Notes: a model not told the origin generated them from the letters alone. A DNA stretch of 64,000 nt from Galbula dea (GCA_013399015.1 VWZX01004918.1:1321369-1385368); one strand, 5' to 3'; positions 47,638 to 60,205 are shown, numbered from the stretch's first letter. Made by a program: numbers and translations.

Positions 47638-47640
47638 AAT

Positions 47641-49473
47641 GCCAATTGATAGTTCTTATGCAACATTAACTGTTCTGATGTTCAAAGTGGTATTTTCCCA
47701 TGCAAGGTGACTGCTAGGCAAAATTCTTCTTTGGGGGGAGAACCAGAGGAGTCCAGGAGTAGTCAAGGAGTCAAGGTGCTCTTGAAGTTAACAGGTACTG
47801 CAGTGATTGTAGTCTGGCTCCTTTTTCTCCATATCTGCTTCCCTGGAGTATTTAAAGCCTGTCTGCTACCTTTCATGCCTTCTTCTTTCATTCCAATCAG
47901 CTGTGCTGGCATTGTTGGGTTAAAGAAAGAGACAGTAAACTAGATGCCTCCATTTCATCAACAGAAACTTCCCATTACACAGCCTCCTACAATTGGTTAA
48001 AGGAAAGTGTTTCAGCAGTAGGTTGTAAAGTTACCAAGGAGAGAAGTTGACCTGCTGAACTTTGTTACTAGCAATTTTGCAGTTTACATGAGGTCTTATT
48101 CTGAGCTGGGAGGCAGTTTACTTCGAAAAATTAACCCATGCACACCGCTCTGGCAATCACAAGAGATGTGATAGCTGCCAGACCCCACCTGCTGCACACT
48201 GGACTGTATTTTATGTATCATACACACACACAGATCACATAAGCTATAAAGGCTCCCTCTCAGAACCAGGCCAGCTGTGTCCTGCACAGGCAAGGAATTA
48301 CTGCCTTGTTTCGGCTCCAGGGAGAGTCCCAAGAATTTATCTGCTCACTCTCTAGCACTGGGGAGCCACTGGGGACTCCTCAGCACTCACAGGCCATTCC
48401 TAGCTTCCAAAACTGATTAGTTACATTTTAGTGACTGTTTTCCCATAGAACTTTTATTTTCTTTCACCATATATTGCCTGGTGCTAAGGAGATCCAGATT
48501 TGTGGCTGAGTTCCTAATGCAAGTAAGAGCTGAGCACTCCTTTGCAGCATATTTACTCTGTCCACAGCAAATAAGCTGTCACCCTTAGGCAGCATCTCTG
48601 ATGGCCATAACTGGCCATTATACACCTCTTCCCACCACAGCTGCAGCAATGTGTTTGCCAAACTGTAAGCAGTGGTAATCAAAAGCATTAATAAGTAAGC
48701 TACTTAGACCAAAAGCACTCTGATCTGATGACTGCTTAAGTCATAGGCTGCAGTAATTATCTAACTGAGCTCATATTTTAATAAGAAGCTTTTTCCTGTA
48801 CAAAAATTCCTGACTTCAGATACACTTAGTTGGAAATGCCTTACTGAAAGCTGTCAGTCTTTGCCAACACTCATTCAAGAGCACTGGAAACAAAATGCAG
48901 GGCAATTCTTGTAATGGAAGTAAGTCCTATTGCAAGTCCAAATAGTCCAAACATAGCTCTGGCCTGGGAAAGCCACTGCAAGCACTCCCAAGGAGCATCT
49001 GCAAAATAGTTTGGGGGCAGCCAGATCTACAATGTTATGAATTCTGTAGCCATTTTCCTCAATTATAGGAAAGGTTGAGATGAGAGCAAAACCCTACTCT
49101 AATCCCTAAAGCTTATTTGATAGCTCAGGAAGGCAGGAGAAGGACCCCACATCAAAGTTCCTTCACACCAAGAAGGTGCTGGGTTAGAAAATGCAACTAA
49201 ATTAAAAGCCATTTATTTTCTAATACTGCCCTACAAGGAAAAGGAGCTAGCCAGGGGTAAGCTACAGCTCTGAAGGGCCAGGGCCCAAAACTTCTTTTTG
49301 ATCTCTATTTCTAGAGGAAGAAACAAAAAAAGCTCTCCACTGAGAACTACTGGGAATGCAGTTTTCATGGCAGGTGAGCAACTGTTACATGCATGGCTTG
49401 TACACATTCTTCTAAGCAGAGTTTATATTAGGGAACACAAAACCAAATGTTAGAAATGTGTATGAGATGACAT
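47641..49473. other. Gap between convergent 3' ends of LHCGR and GTF2A1L
   Basis: About 1.8 kb with no exon and no CR1. Additional TTTATT motifs near 48444 and 49212 could be distal GTF2A1L polyadenylation signals on the minus strand, so the true gap may be shorter. Confidence 0.55.
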
Positions 49474-49479
49474 TTTATT
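49474..49479 (-). terminator. Candidate GTF2A1L polyadenylation signal
   Basis: AATAAA on the minus strand (TTTATT on plus), about 770 nt after the GTF2A1L stop and the first such hexamer seen downstream of it. Confidence 0.4.
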
Positions 49480-50249
49480 ATTATGCACAATTTGTATCAT
49501 TCACACTTTACTGGTCTGTAGTCCTAGAATGGAGTGGATTGGTACAGAAGCAAACTTAAATGACTTTGCATTGACAGTGGAAATAAATCACATTTTACTG
49601 TTAAATCACACTACTCATTGCATCTCAGTAGATGCAGAGGGTATAGAATAAGAGTAATTCTCATACATTGAGAGCTGAAGGGTCTTCTTCCACCCATGTT
49701 TTCTGACTTCTATCTAAAGTGCCTGCCTTTAAGCTGAAGTCAAAATGAACAAAGAAAAAAAGCAAGGGATGAAGGAAAGGAGAAAGAGGCACACAGCTGG
49801 AATGGCCACAGGTTTCAGACTTGCACAGCTGTTGCTCTTCCCACAGTATACCAACAACTGTGTCATTTTATCTTTCAAGTCATACTTTAGCTCTTACTTA
49901 ACAAAGTGGAAAGAAAACCAACGGAACTGAAATTTACTTAGTCACTTAGTAATTCAAGAAAGTCAGGGAATACTAACAAGATTCAACATTTCAGTCTTTA
50001 AAGCTATTCATTCCAGTGAGGTTTCTAGTGTAGAAAAGTAATGAAATAAACAGAGAAGAACAGCAGAGAGCTGAGTAGCTAACAATACAGTGGTTTAGTT
50101 TGCATGTATTAACAACACTGACTTTGCATATTTTTATCACAGCTCTGTTGACTTGAGTTTTTTTATGGCAAAACAATAGTCTACTTGCTTCACAGAAAGT
50201 TCACAAGGGAATAATGCCACAGTCTTGAAGTACATATTTCAGTGAGCTT

Positions 50250-50357
50250 TCACCACTCTGCATCTCCAATGGCTTTTGCAAACACATGTTCTTTACCCTC
50301 AAAGGACATCACTCCATCTTTTAAGAAGAACTTCCATTTGTTCTTACTTCGATGTAT
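50250..50357 (-). CDS. GTF2A1L: GTF2A1L exon 9 (C-terminal, with stop)
   Basis: Acceptor TTTCATCAG; phase 0. It encodes IHRSKNKWKFFLKDGVM through FAKAIGDAEW and TGA. This is the highly conserved TBP/DNA-contacting C-terminus of TFIIA alpha/beta proteins. Confidence 0.96.
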   Translation of the reverse strand: MHRSKNKWKFFLKDGVMSFEGKEHVFAKAIGDAEW

Positions 50358-53300
50358 CTGATGAAAAAATAAATCAACAGCCCCTTGAAAACATTAGATA
50401 TTAGACCCTCCATTAAAAAAACAATTAAAAAGGGGGTTTAAGGACAACTTGGTTTACAAACCTTGGGTTGGGTTGGTTTTTTGGTTTGGTTTTTGTTTAA
50501 ATCTCTCAGTAACCACTTCAAAGAGGAAAAAGCGTACACATAAAAAGAACACACTCTCCTCTTTCTGTTACCCTTTTCAAAGTCTTCATTCATGGCTGAA
50601 AATGCACACATCCACCCATGAAGGTGTTGATGTTACTTAAAAGTTAAGGAAATACATAAGCTTTTGCAGCTTTATAAATCTTAATTTTGCAAGACTTGGT
50701 TCCCTTCTTTTTTCCTGTAATAGGCCATTATGAACCTGTTGATTACCTTCATTTCAGAAAACAGCAGGTAAGTCTTCAGACTGTTGTTAGCTAAACACAT
50801 AATTTAAATACTCTATTACAGCATGAAATTTCCTTTAAAAGGCACTGACAGTAGATCAGACATGGATTTGCTGAAGATATTATTTAGAATGGTTAAGAAA
50901 GATAAAAGTATATACTGTACCTTGTCATACTGACAAACTATCACATTGTCAGTGTCAAACAAGTCTGGAATGTCCTGTTCACTGACATCATCATCAGAAT
51001 TTAAGGGGTCCTAGAGATAAAAATTGCATTTTATTCATTCTTTCAGAACATCATTGACTATACCTGACATTAAACACACCACAAACAATAGAACTTACCA
51101 CTGCAAAAAAACAAGACCTAGAGGCTGTGAAGACCATGTTGCACAAAGCTTACTTATAAGCATCTTTACATGCTTACGTCCTCAAAGCCAAACACAGCCT
51201 ATAAAAAACTCCACAGGTAAATAAGCAAGGTTGCTAACTGAAAGCTGACCTCAGTAACTGGAATACTAATCAAGTGGTATTTATTTGAAGTCCAGATGCT
51301 GTGACTTGATTCTCTTGTGAATCTCTAGGATAGTGGAATTGCACACCTTTTCAGAGGAAACATATATACTTGTATTACATTCTTCTCTTCTCTAAAAGAA
51401 GCCTAGATTTGTATCCTGATCTTACTTAAATACAAAGCAGAATTCCACTGCAGTGAGGCCAGGGTTCTACTATACAACTTTAATTCTGATAATTATGGAT
51501 TTTAATTCATCCAGTAACCATATAACTTCTTAACACCTTTCATTTGCCCACACTCCCCATAGTAAGCTCTCCAGTAATTTGTTGGCAGTACCTCCTATCT
51601 CAAGAGGTATGTATCTCAACTATGCATTCTCTGCATTATGCTTACCAGGAATTGTTCTAGGTCCAACAATTCAACAGTCAAGACAGATACACTATTATAA
51701 TATGCTTCACAAGGCATAAAACTAAATTACCTCCTCAACTATATCTATTTGGGGCTCTTCATCATCACTACTACGACTGCTAGACTCCGTGTCTGAAATG
51801 CTGTCACATTCATCATCATCATCTTCATCATCCTCCAGAACTTTTAGATCCTCTGATTCACTAATGCCATCAAATAAATTCTCTTCCCTAACCCTATGTG
51901 GTCTTTCTTCCTTAGGAGAAAGATCACCAGTACCATCTAGTTGAATTATGCCTTCAATGTCACTGCAGACAGCCTTCTCCAACTGTGAATTAGATTCCAT
52001 CTGCTCAGTAGGTTCCATCTGACAGGAATAAAAGAGACCAGAGACAGCTTGTGAATTAACATCACACAGCTTTCATTGTTCAGTACAAAGCCTGAGATTT
52101 TTGTTTAATAAAGCAGTAAGACTGGGGCACTAAAAGGAGTTTCTCTACTTGTAAACCTTGAATACATTTGCAAATCTTATATCAAACAGAATCCATGCCA
52201 AATATTCCTCAGCAATGTAGAAAGACATTTTCTTGGACTTTTCTTTAAATACTATTGTACTAAAAAAACTTAAAGACAATCAAGTGGGCTGTTAGAACTT
52301 CTACTGCAAAGAAAACTCAAAGCAAAAGAAACTACCCTCCTGCCTCCAAAACTACCATTTTTTTCAGTTTTGAACTACAAGTCAAACTCTTATCATATGT
52401 GATTTTTCATACTCAATATCCATTCTCAACGGAAGTTACATGTTCTTCACACATTACAAGTTAAAACTAATGCCAGCTGACACTGCAAAAGCAATTTGCC
52501 CACAACTGGCCAGTATCCATACACAGATTTAGTGTCAGGATGACATGGAAGTTCTCAAAGGATCATTTATGCCTGCTCAGCTGCAAAGAAACCCAAAAGT
52601 ATTATCCCCAAAAATAGTCAATAAGTCTAAGAATATATTATATCCACCCATTACAGTTTTAGCACTTTGATTGAGTTTCTCTTCAATACCATTATTTCAG
52701 CAATATTTGTGACAAATTCTTAATGTAAAAATAAGCAGCTACTGCTATTCAAAACAAGCTCAAGAATGAACTTTATCATAGTAAACATTATTGTAATTTA
52801 AAGCTGCTGCTTGTCACAGATGTAACTTCTCATGATGTTTCAAACAACCACCTCCAATGGATGGATTTTCACCAGCTGAAAAATAACAGGTCTTACCTTG
52901 TTAGAGGAAGCAATGCTGTCCTGATATTTCAGAACAGCAGCATCATCCAAACCTTTTTCCATGATAATCAGATCAATGATATCATCAGACACCTGCTGTT
53001 GCTCTGCCTCCTCAGGCTCAATATCTAACTGCCCCTCCACATCCAGCAGCACATTGCTTGAGTTGTTTGCCAAGGCTTCAGCAGGAGAAAAGCCTCCAGA
53101 GGATTCTGAAGTAAACACAGCTGTGTGCAGATCCCTGTGCTGAGATTTTTCTGTTGAGCCTGCATGCTGATTCACCACCACATCAGTTACAAGTTGCTGC
53201 TGACTCACAGAAGGCTGCTGGACCAATGTAGCATTGCCAGAGTTCTCCAGGTGGTTTTTTTCCATGACATTAGGCTGAAATACTAAGGTTTGTTGGACAG

Positions 53301-56300
53301 CAGTCTCCTGGGGTTGCAATATTTCAGCAGCTGCCTGGGCAGAAGATGCATTTACCTCAGCAACACTGGCAATGTTGGCTTGCAGAACTGAAGGCTGCCC
53401 AAGGGGCCGAAATACCTGCTGAACAGGCTGTAGAACACTTGCATCTCCTGAGGCCTGTGTGACCATAACAGGCACATTCACCTTATAAAGGCGCCCTGCA
53501 AGGAGAAGGGGTAAAAACTGCTTCAGCAGGTTACACTACAGGTTCATCCAGGCCACTCTCCTGTTTCCACTAAAAACCAATAGCAAACACTCAGGCAAGC
53601 TATGAGAAACAGTATGTTTACAAAGCAGTACTTTCCCCAAGCACAATTTCAGCCTGTGAAAATTTAGCTTTTCAAGCCAGAGCTTCCCTCCAGACCATCA
53701 TGTTTAATACCCCTGGTTATAGCCCCCATATTATCCTGTGGCTGTAAATTCACTAACTTAATTATAAACTGAATTTTAAAAACTCCTGCTTTGAATTTGT
53801 TCCCATCTCATTTCAGAAATAAAGGAATACAAGATGAAACAGTAAACTATTCTCTATTTACAAGGACAGTTCACTCCTTTAAGGACCTCTAGGTATCTCC
53901 TCTAAAAACCTGTCTAGTTTAAATATATTTAAAAAAATAAATCTAGTTTCTGTCCTCTCATTGTATGAAAACCACTCCAAATATTGAATTCTTAAAGTTA
54001 GTGTTAGAATTAAGATGCCATAGCTAAGCTTCCAATTTCATTTAGTTATTCTATTCCACACACAGTCACTGAAACCAACCTGTACATCTCAAAACCTTAG
54101 GAATTATACATGAAATAGATATCTAGTGACATTAGCTCTCAACAGAGAACAGCTGTTTGAGGAAAGAGTCAATCTATGACTGAAATAAGCCTTCCTCTTC
54201 ATCACACCATAAGCAATACAAGAACATTCTGTACAAGCAGTCCAGGCAGTTTTATCAGAACAAGCAAAAATGTTAATAAATGGTTATTGGTTGGTTGGGT
54301 TTTTTAAACAAGAAATCATTGATTCTGAAGCATCACAATGTCTTTACCTACCCCAAACATGGAGGACTGTCCCTCATCTAAGAGGGGAAACCTATGCCTG
54401 GACTGACAAATGAACAAATGTGCAAGCACTTACAAAACAAAAATGGCATCACCTGGCAGCCTGATCTTCCCTGATCTTGCAAATGCACACAGCTGACACT
54501 AACTAATCAGTGTAATTACTTCCCTCCCCCGCAATGCAGCAATTAAACTACAAAGAGGAGGGTAACTGCCTCTACCCACTTTAACTTCAGTTACCTACTG
54601 TACTTGGGACAGTACTGTGCAGTACTCTCAATACCCAGACAGCCAACACACTGGAACACTTCACAGCTCCTCTTTAATCTTACCAGATGTTGTCTGCAGT
54701 GTCACTCCAGCTGGGACATGTATAGGGTAACTAACACTGGAAGGGAGGGTAAGAGTCGCAGCCACTCGTGAAGCACCCTAGGCACACAAAGCTTCATTCA
54801 GACACAGTGCATACTCCATCTCCTGGGGCCCTAAATGTCACATCTAACATATCCAGGTGAAACATGAATGAGGGCCTTTTTCTGGTATTTACTGTAGAGT
54901 TGTTTCAGATTTGAGATTAAGACAGAGTATTCTGTCTAGGCAGGATAATGATTTGCCCTAAGTGTTCCCTATTTTCCAGGTACTACACTCCCTTTTGTTA
55001 ACAGAACACTTTGCCATACCCCCCTCAATGTACACAGCATCCTCAAAGGAGTTCTTCCCTTCAGAGCCACTTTTACTCAAGTTTATGCATCACTCCACTA
55101 GTCTCCTTGCTTAGGCCTATGAACTCACTTCACTTTCTCTTTTTTCTCTTGGAAAGCAAAGAGCTGGATATATGGCTCCCTTTCAAACTAGCTCTTCTGA
55201 GGAAATCCATATTTTGTACCAGTAAAACTGCATCTAACACAAACACTGTCCCAATATTATATTTCAGCTTGGCAAGCTAGTTAGCTCAAGGCTCAGGAAG
55301 CACTCAGCAAGTTCAACAAGCTCTGACAATAGTCCCTCCCCTAAACAAATCTTGCCTCCACCACAGTTCAGAACTTGTTAACTCCAAAAAACATTCATTT
55401 TCTTCTGGATGATTTCTATACCTCACAGACAATGCTCCCAGCATCACTAGGACTAGCATTTCCCAATCATGCTATTCTTTTTTCATTATTACTGGGTGTT
55501 AAATAAAGAAAAAGGATGCATAGATATGCATTTCCACTACACTACACTTTCATCCTATGGGTTAAATACATGCAGCCAACACACTTATGGCTGCACTGCT
55601 TGCAAAGCCAGTTGGTAGACCCCCATTCTTTTTCACTGCTCAAACAGGAGCAGCAGAGTTATGGCTCTCCCTCTGCAAACTCTTAATTTTTTTATGGTTT
55701 TAATTGAAAAAGTTAAAAAAAAGGCTAGAAGTAACAACACTGCTTTTCTTCTGCTGTTGAGTCTCTCTCAGCCCAATGCCCACTCCCTTACCTACTACAC
55801 CATATTGGACAGATGAAACTGCCATAAGAAATGTTACTTTTTTAGTCCCTGTATAGATGCTGGTCTAAACATCTATACACAAGAAATATTTACTACCTGC
55901 CTCCCATTAAGCCTATTAGCAACTGACAAACTTCATCATTTAGAACTCAGAATGAAAATTGAAATAAAATGTCAATAGAGCAACATACCAGATCTGTCCC
56001 TGTGAAGTGCTGAAAGCCTCTGCCAGTTGGGATCACTAAAGCTATATAAATAAGAAAAACACACAACACAGACTTTGCAAAAACCATTCAATTTCTTGGA
56101 CACAGTGGATCTTTCAGTAATTTACAGCAAGCACTGCTGAAACTAAAGAACTAAAGCAATCTAGCTTCAGTTCATACATATGAGATCAACAAATAAGTGA
56201 GCACAACTACATAAGGCTTTTCAATATACTTCCCTTTATGTTGTTTCAAGCTTATGCTGTACTCCAGGGGTGAGGTTATACCCTGAATTTATACAACTTA

Positions 56301-59300
56301 CATTGTGCTAGAAGGTAGTCTTGGAGGTATTTTTTGTTTTAAAAGCATTTCTATTTAACTATTTGATCTGTTTAAGGTGCACTGTAAAAATTAAGCATGT
56401 CCTTTCTATTTATTGTATCATTTAGAAGGACAGATGTGGAATGCTACCATTTTAACATGACCAAGACCATGTATGTAAAATGTATTGCCTTGGCAATATG
56501 AGGAAAAGTGCAACTGCCATGGTGCCAAATAGTAGCAGCAGTAGGGTGGGATTTTCAAAAGCAGTCAGTAGTGACTTCAGTGGGAGAAGATAATTTAGGT
56601 ATCCCTAACTGCTTCAAAAATCTCTAGCCATAGGACAATTCAAATCCCATTTGAAATAAAAATAAACTCAATCTTCAACAGATTGTTCTACTTTAGTATT
56701 GCCCTTCCAAAACTTAGGAGGAACAAGGGAAAGCTCATTAAATATAAAGCCTCCAAGAGTAAACAAACCCAAAAGTATACTCCCTTTAACCACATGGAAT
56801 AAATAAAACATCTGTCTCCAAAACAAGTCTATTCAACTATGAAGAGTGCAAAAAAAAAAAAAAAAACCAAAAAACCAGATGAGGCTTGCCTGCCCAACCT
56901 TGAAGTGCACTATGACACAGATCTTCATTAAAACATTTCATATGGTTTTTTGTCCTTTACAGGGGAAAGGTCCTAATGGCCTCTCACACTGGGGTAAGTC
57001 TCAGCTGAGCCTTACACTCTACCATAACATTACAACAGTGATCAGCTGGACTTAATTGAGGAGAATAGGCCTTGATGTCAAAGGCTGCCTGAGAGTCAAG
57101 TACTACTCTCCAATGACAATATTGGTTTTAGGAAAACTAACTGAAAGATAAACCAAAAAACTCCCCTAAAACTCCTACTCTTTTGTTTGAGCAAGGGATT
57201 GCATTTTAACAAGTGCAGAACCAGATTAAACTGCAACACAACAGCAGAGCTGCATGGCACGAACACACCCTATGACCTCTGCACACAGCATGCCACACAT
57301 TAAAAGGGGAAGTGAAAGCTTAACCCTACTAGTAAACTTGCAATTGCAAGGCTACACTTCTGGACTGCAGACAAGAAGGCTAAAACTCTCTTCACATTTT
57401 GCTACTGGAAATAAGCAGCAGATCAAAAGCAAGCAGACATAATTACATTAGTTTAGCAAAGTTTAATTCACCCTTTACTATTCTCCATCATGCCAGATGC
57501 ATGCATAAGCATTGCAAACCAAGCTTATTGCAGCACCTTCAAGTCTTCCCAAAAGATTCTTGAAACACTGAGTTATTCTTAAATTGCATTGGTTGTGTTC
57601 AGCAACATCTGACCTGCTGGAGCTGGACGGACGCGGCTGAAATTGTGCGGCAACTGCAGGGTGAACTGTGCAGAACGCTGGCTGTGTCTGAAGAAGCCTT
57701 CTGTTGCTTTAGATTGCATCACCTTGGTTTCCCAAAGCTGCAGAAAGATTATTATTAAGGTCAACAGCTATCAGCTTTAAAAACAAGCCACATCTAAAAA
57801 TGATAATCAGTTACTCCTAATTGCTCCAAGAGTAAACTGACCAATTCTAGCCAAGAAACACAGTAACGATCCCTACTGAATTTGACTTCCAGCAGCCCAA
57901 CACATCATTCACAGCACTTTTGTAACTCTAAGTTAGGGCAGAAGTTTGCACATTTTGAAGAACAAAGAAATGGACAGGTGGAACATCTCAAAAGGGAAAA
58001 ACAAAATACTCAACTCCTATTAATGCAGGGGAATCCAACAAACCTGCTTCAAGTCCTTCAGAACCTGCTCCTCTAAACCTTCTTCTGCAAAGAGCTCCCG
58101 CACACCTTCAACCACATCTTCAATAATGCACTTGTAGAGTTTAAGCTACATTAAAAAAAAAATCAAGTTATGAGGAACATTAAGTGATTCAAAATGATAG
58201 CACAAGGTCTAATCACACTGCAGAAACTACTGTTACAAACTGAACAGCACAAACAGATCAGTGCAATAAACTGAGCAGTCTGTCATGTGCAAAAGCATGC
58301 AAGTCCACTTCATCCTTTGTAATCTGACATCCCTGGAAAAAAATGGATTTGAGCCAGTTTCTGCAGGCTACAGAAATGCTTAAGAAAACAAGAAACATTA
58401 CAATAACAAATGCTGTGCTGTATTTTCAAGCAGGAATGCCTAAAATATCAGTTTAAAACTGACATTTACCACAAAGTATCATTCTAGCGTTCTCACCCTT
58501 AACTTAAATGCCAACCAACAATGTAAGCTACTAAAATGTGCCAATTCTATCAGAAGCTACAGAAATTTTAACACTACAGTTATCAATACATATCATTCAT
58601 CTTATATTATGATAGGACTCTAACACATTTTATTCCTTCTTCTGCCCGTGTCACTGGTTAAAACCTAACCCTCCACTCAGACCTGGATGCGAGACAAACA
58701 TAAGATTCAAGATACTAAGTTCCTGGCAATTTAAAGCGTATTAATCTTGACTATCACTACTATCAGAAAAGCCTACAGAAGGTGAAAGATGAAGCTGAGA
58801 TTTTCAGGAGACCTTGTAAGTTAAGATTCTGCTTATTAATTTACATTTTTTTAACTCAGCATCAAATGAATATTTTACTGCTTTAAAATTGCTCTGAACT
58901 TCAGATGATAAACAGGGGGTTTTTAAAAAAGTTATTAGGTAACAAGTTAGACTTTTTGCATAAAAGCTATCAGCACAACATAGCACTACTTTAAAATAAC
59001 CACACTCATCTATTATTTCTTATGGGAGGTTAGAGAACTCCTGGAATTCCCCCAGCACATTTCAGGATACTAAGAATACAAGGATAAAAACATAAAATAA
59101 CACATTAAATAAATTTACTCTTGTACCACTACACTAAAAGATGTTGAGTAGCCCACGTGTCAAATATTTCATCTTCATTGTTAATCCAGAAAAGAAACTG
59201 AATTTAAATCTTTTAACAGGCCTATTCCTCTCTGCAGGACTGCCATGCTACAGCAAGTACCTATATTTATTATGCTATATAAAAACTGTACATAACAACT

Positions 59301-60012
59301 GTAAAATTCAAACACTACATGCTTCCAAATTGGAGAAGAAATGGTCGCAGCACAGACGTTACAATACTGCGGTTCTATCTCTTTACACACAGCCACTCCT
59401 TTCCAAGACCCAGGCTACCCACATGGGAAAATGCCAGCATCACCCTCATGTACTGCATATAGTGGGGTGACACGGAAGGGCTTATGAAGACCCCATTCCA
59501 GCAAAGCCAAAACCGCGTCTTAACAGTGCAGCCTAGGATTCCTGTCCTCTGAAGTACCACCTTAAGTCCCACACAAGGACAGGCAGCAGCAGATGTGAAA
59601 CTCAGAGAGGAGAAACAGGCACCACCTTCTCTTCGGCACCGCTCAACTCGCATAGCGTCCGCCGGCCCCCTGGAGCTAGCCAGTGGCTCACACCTGTCCC
59701 CGACACGAGGCTCCTACCCACAAAACGCTCTTTTTAATAACCTCCCCCTTCAAAATAATGATTTTTAGAAGTCACGCCAGCGAACGACCAGCAGGTCGCC
59801 TCGGGGACTCCGTGGGGCGTCAACGCCTCCTACTGGACCCAGGGAGGCGACTGCCCCAGCTCTCGCCTAAGCCTGGCCCGGTCCCATCCCCTCCCTCCAA
59901 CGGGTAGGGTCAACCAGACCCCGCCGGGTCGTTCTACAACCCCTAAGTCCAGCTACGGGGACCGGGACCCAGCCTCGCCCCTGCCCCTCACCACAGGATT
60001 AGCACAAGCCAT
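50250..60012 (-). CDS. GTF2A1L: TFIIA alpha/beta-like factor (ALF), 9 coding exons
   Basis: Nuclear general transcription factor subunit, a paralogue of GTF2A1 that pairs with TFIIA-gamma and stabilises TBP on promoters; in mammals it is germ-cell biased. Nine exons join in phase to give 492 residues (human 478). Residues 1-60 carry the N-terminal four-helix region (KLYKCIIEDVVEGVRELF, LWETKVMQSKATEGFF). The middle is Q/S/V-rich, with YPIHVPAGVTLQT and YKVNVPVMVTQ. An acidic region follows, with QLDGTGD at 357-363, a Taspase-1-type cleavage site. The C-terminal beta-barrel part reads VCQYDKIHRSKNKWKF to AIGDAEW-stop. MACANPV and ALVIPTGR match ALF rather than GTF2A1. It is tail to tail with LHCGR, the human arrangement. 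Human STON1-GTF2A1L read-through is known, but no STON1 exon is seen here. Confidence 0.95.
50921..51010 (-). CDS. GTF2A1L: GTF2A1L exon 8
   Basis: 90 nt, phase 0 on both sides, CTCTAG acceptor and GTACAG donor. It encodes DPLNSDDDVSEQDIPDLFDT followed by DNVIVCQYDK, nearly identical to human ALF. Confidence 0.96.
51731..52018 (-). CDS. GTF2A1L: GTF2A1L exon 7 (acidic region, Taspase-1-type site)
   Basis: 288 nt, phase 0. It carries IIQLDGTGD, then a long D/E/S run coded partly by a GAT/GAA triplet tract, and EEPQIDIVEE at the end. The acidic run is longer than in human ALF, consistent with triplet expansion. Confidence 0.93.
52897..53495 (-). CDS. GTF2A1L: GTF2A1L exon 6 (long Q-rich middle)
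   Basis: 599 nt, acceptor TTGCAG, donor GTAAGA. It starts in phase 1 with RLYKVNVPVMVTQASG and continues with a Q/V/S-rich linker including QQVFRPLGQPSVLQ. It is poorly conserved in the middle, as expected for the TFIIA linker. Confidence 0.94.
54684..54777 (-). CDS. GTF2A1L: GTF2A1L exon 5
   Basis: 94 nt, acceptor CCTAG, donor GTAAGA. It encodes ASRVAATLTLPSSVSYPIHV then PAGVTLQTTSG; the second part matches human YPIHVPAGVTLQTVSG. Confidence 0.9.
55989..56041 (-). CDS. GTF2A1L: GTF2A1L exon 4 (53 nt)
   Basis: A small exon between TATATAG and GTATGT. Its 53 nt are exactly what is needed to join exon 3 (phase 1) to exon 5 (phase 0). It encodes ALVIPTGRGFQHFTGTDL, aligned to human SLVIPAGRTLPSFTTAEL. 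Confidence 0.85.
56548..56622. repeat. Ancient palindromic (MITE-like) repeat remnant
   Basis: The left arm GATTTTCAAAAGCAGT is mirrored by AACTGCTTCAAAAATC on the right, with 'gacttcagtggga' between. This is the layout of an old, degraded inverted-repeat element widespread in amniotes. It lies in GTF2A1L intron 3. Family not assigned. Confidence 0.45.
56850..56866. repeat. Poly(A) run in GTF2A1L intron 3
   Basis: Seventeen consecutive A on the plus strand followed by a CC-interrupted A-rich stretch; simple sequence with no recognisable retroelement body upstream. Confidence 0.8.
57614..57737 (-). CDS. GTF2A1L: GTF2A1L exon 3
   Basis: 124 nt, acceptor TTCTGCAG, donor GTCAGA. It encodes LWETKVMQSKATEGFF and FTLQLPHNF, strongly matching human LWETKVLQSKATEDFF and FTLQLPHSL. 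Confidence 0.95.
58044..58145 (-). CDS. GTF2A1L: GTF2A1L exon 2 (N-terminal helices)
   Basis: 102 nt, phase 0 on both sides, acceptor TGTAG, donor GTTTGT. It encodes LKLYKCIIEDVVEGVRELF then AEEGLEEQVLKDLKQ, the first helical segment of the TFIIA alpha/beta N-terminal domain. Confidence 0.95.
58146..59991 (-). other. GTF2A1L intron 1
   Basis: 1.85 kb. It is GC-rich near exon 1 (59.7 kb upward) and AT-rich further in. No exon or repeat recognised. Confidence 0.7.
59992..60012 (-). CDS. GTF2A1L: GTF2A1L exon 1 (7 codons)
   Basis: ATG at 60012 in a strong context (GGCGCCATGG). It encodes MACANPV and ends in phase 0 at donor GTGAGG; human begins MACLNPV. The frame is also open upstream to an ATG at 60228 (see findings), but conservation supports this start. 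Confidence 0.88.
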
Positions 60013-60077
60013 GGCGCCGACACCCACGAGCCCTCCCTCTCGCCCTCCCTCCCGCCTTAAGTCTCCTGCCCACCGGC

Positions 60078-60090
60078 GGCCCCGCCCAGG
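60078..60090 (-). promoter_or_regulatory. GC box upstream of GTF2A1L
   Basis: CCTGGGCGGGGCC on the minus strand, about 65-80 bp upstream of the start codon in the CpG island; a likely Sp1/KLF site. No TATA box is seen. Confidence 0.5.
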
Positions 60091-60205
60091 CCTTGGCGTT
60101 CCCCAGGTGATCACGGGGGCTTGCTCTTGGTCGGAGTGCGGGTTGTGGGAACAGCCGCTTTTCTTCTTCCAGCTCCTGAGACTAAAATGAAGGATAAGGG
60201 GCAGT

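Larger units (their letters stand above)
59760..60140. promoter_or_regulatory. CpG island over GTF2A1L exon 1
   Basis: GC- and CpG-dense DNA around the first exon, contrasting with the AT-rich surroundings. It implies that the gene has its own promoter rather than depending on STON1 read-through. Confidence 0.8.

Noticed and set aside
57579..57764. A short GTF2A1L form ending in read-through of exon 3
   Set aside because: The frame continues into intron 3 after a valid donor (GTCAGA at 57613), and downstream exons 4 and 5 join in exact phase, so the read-through is not needed.
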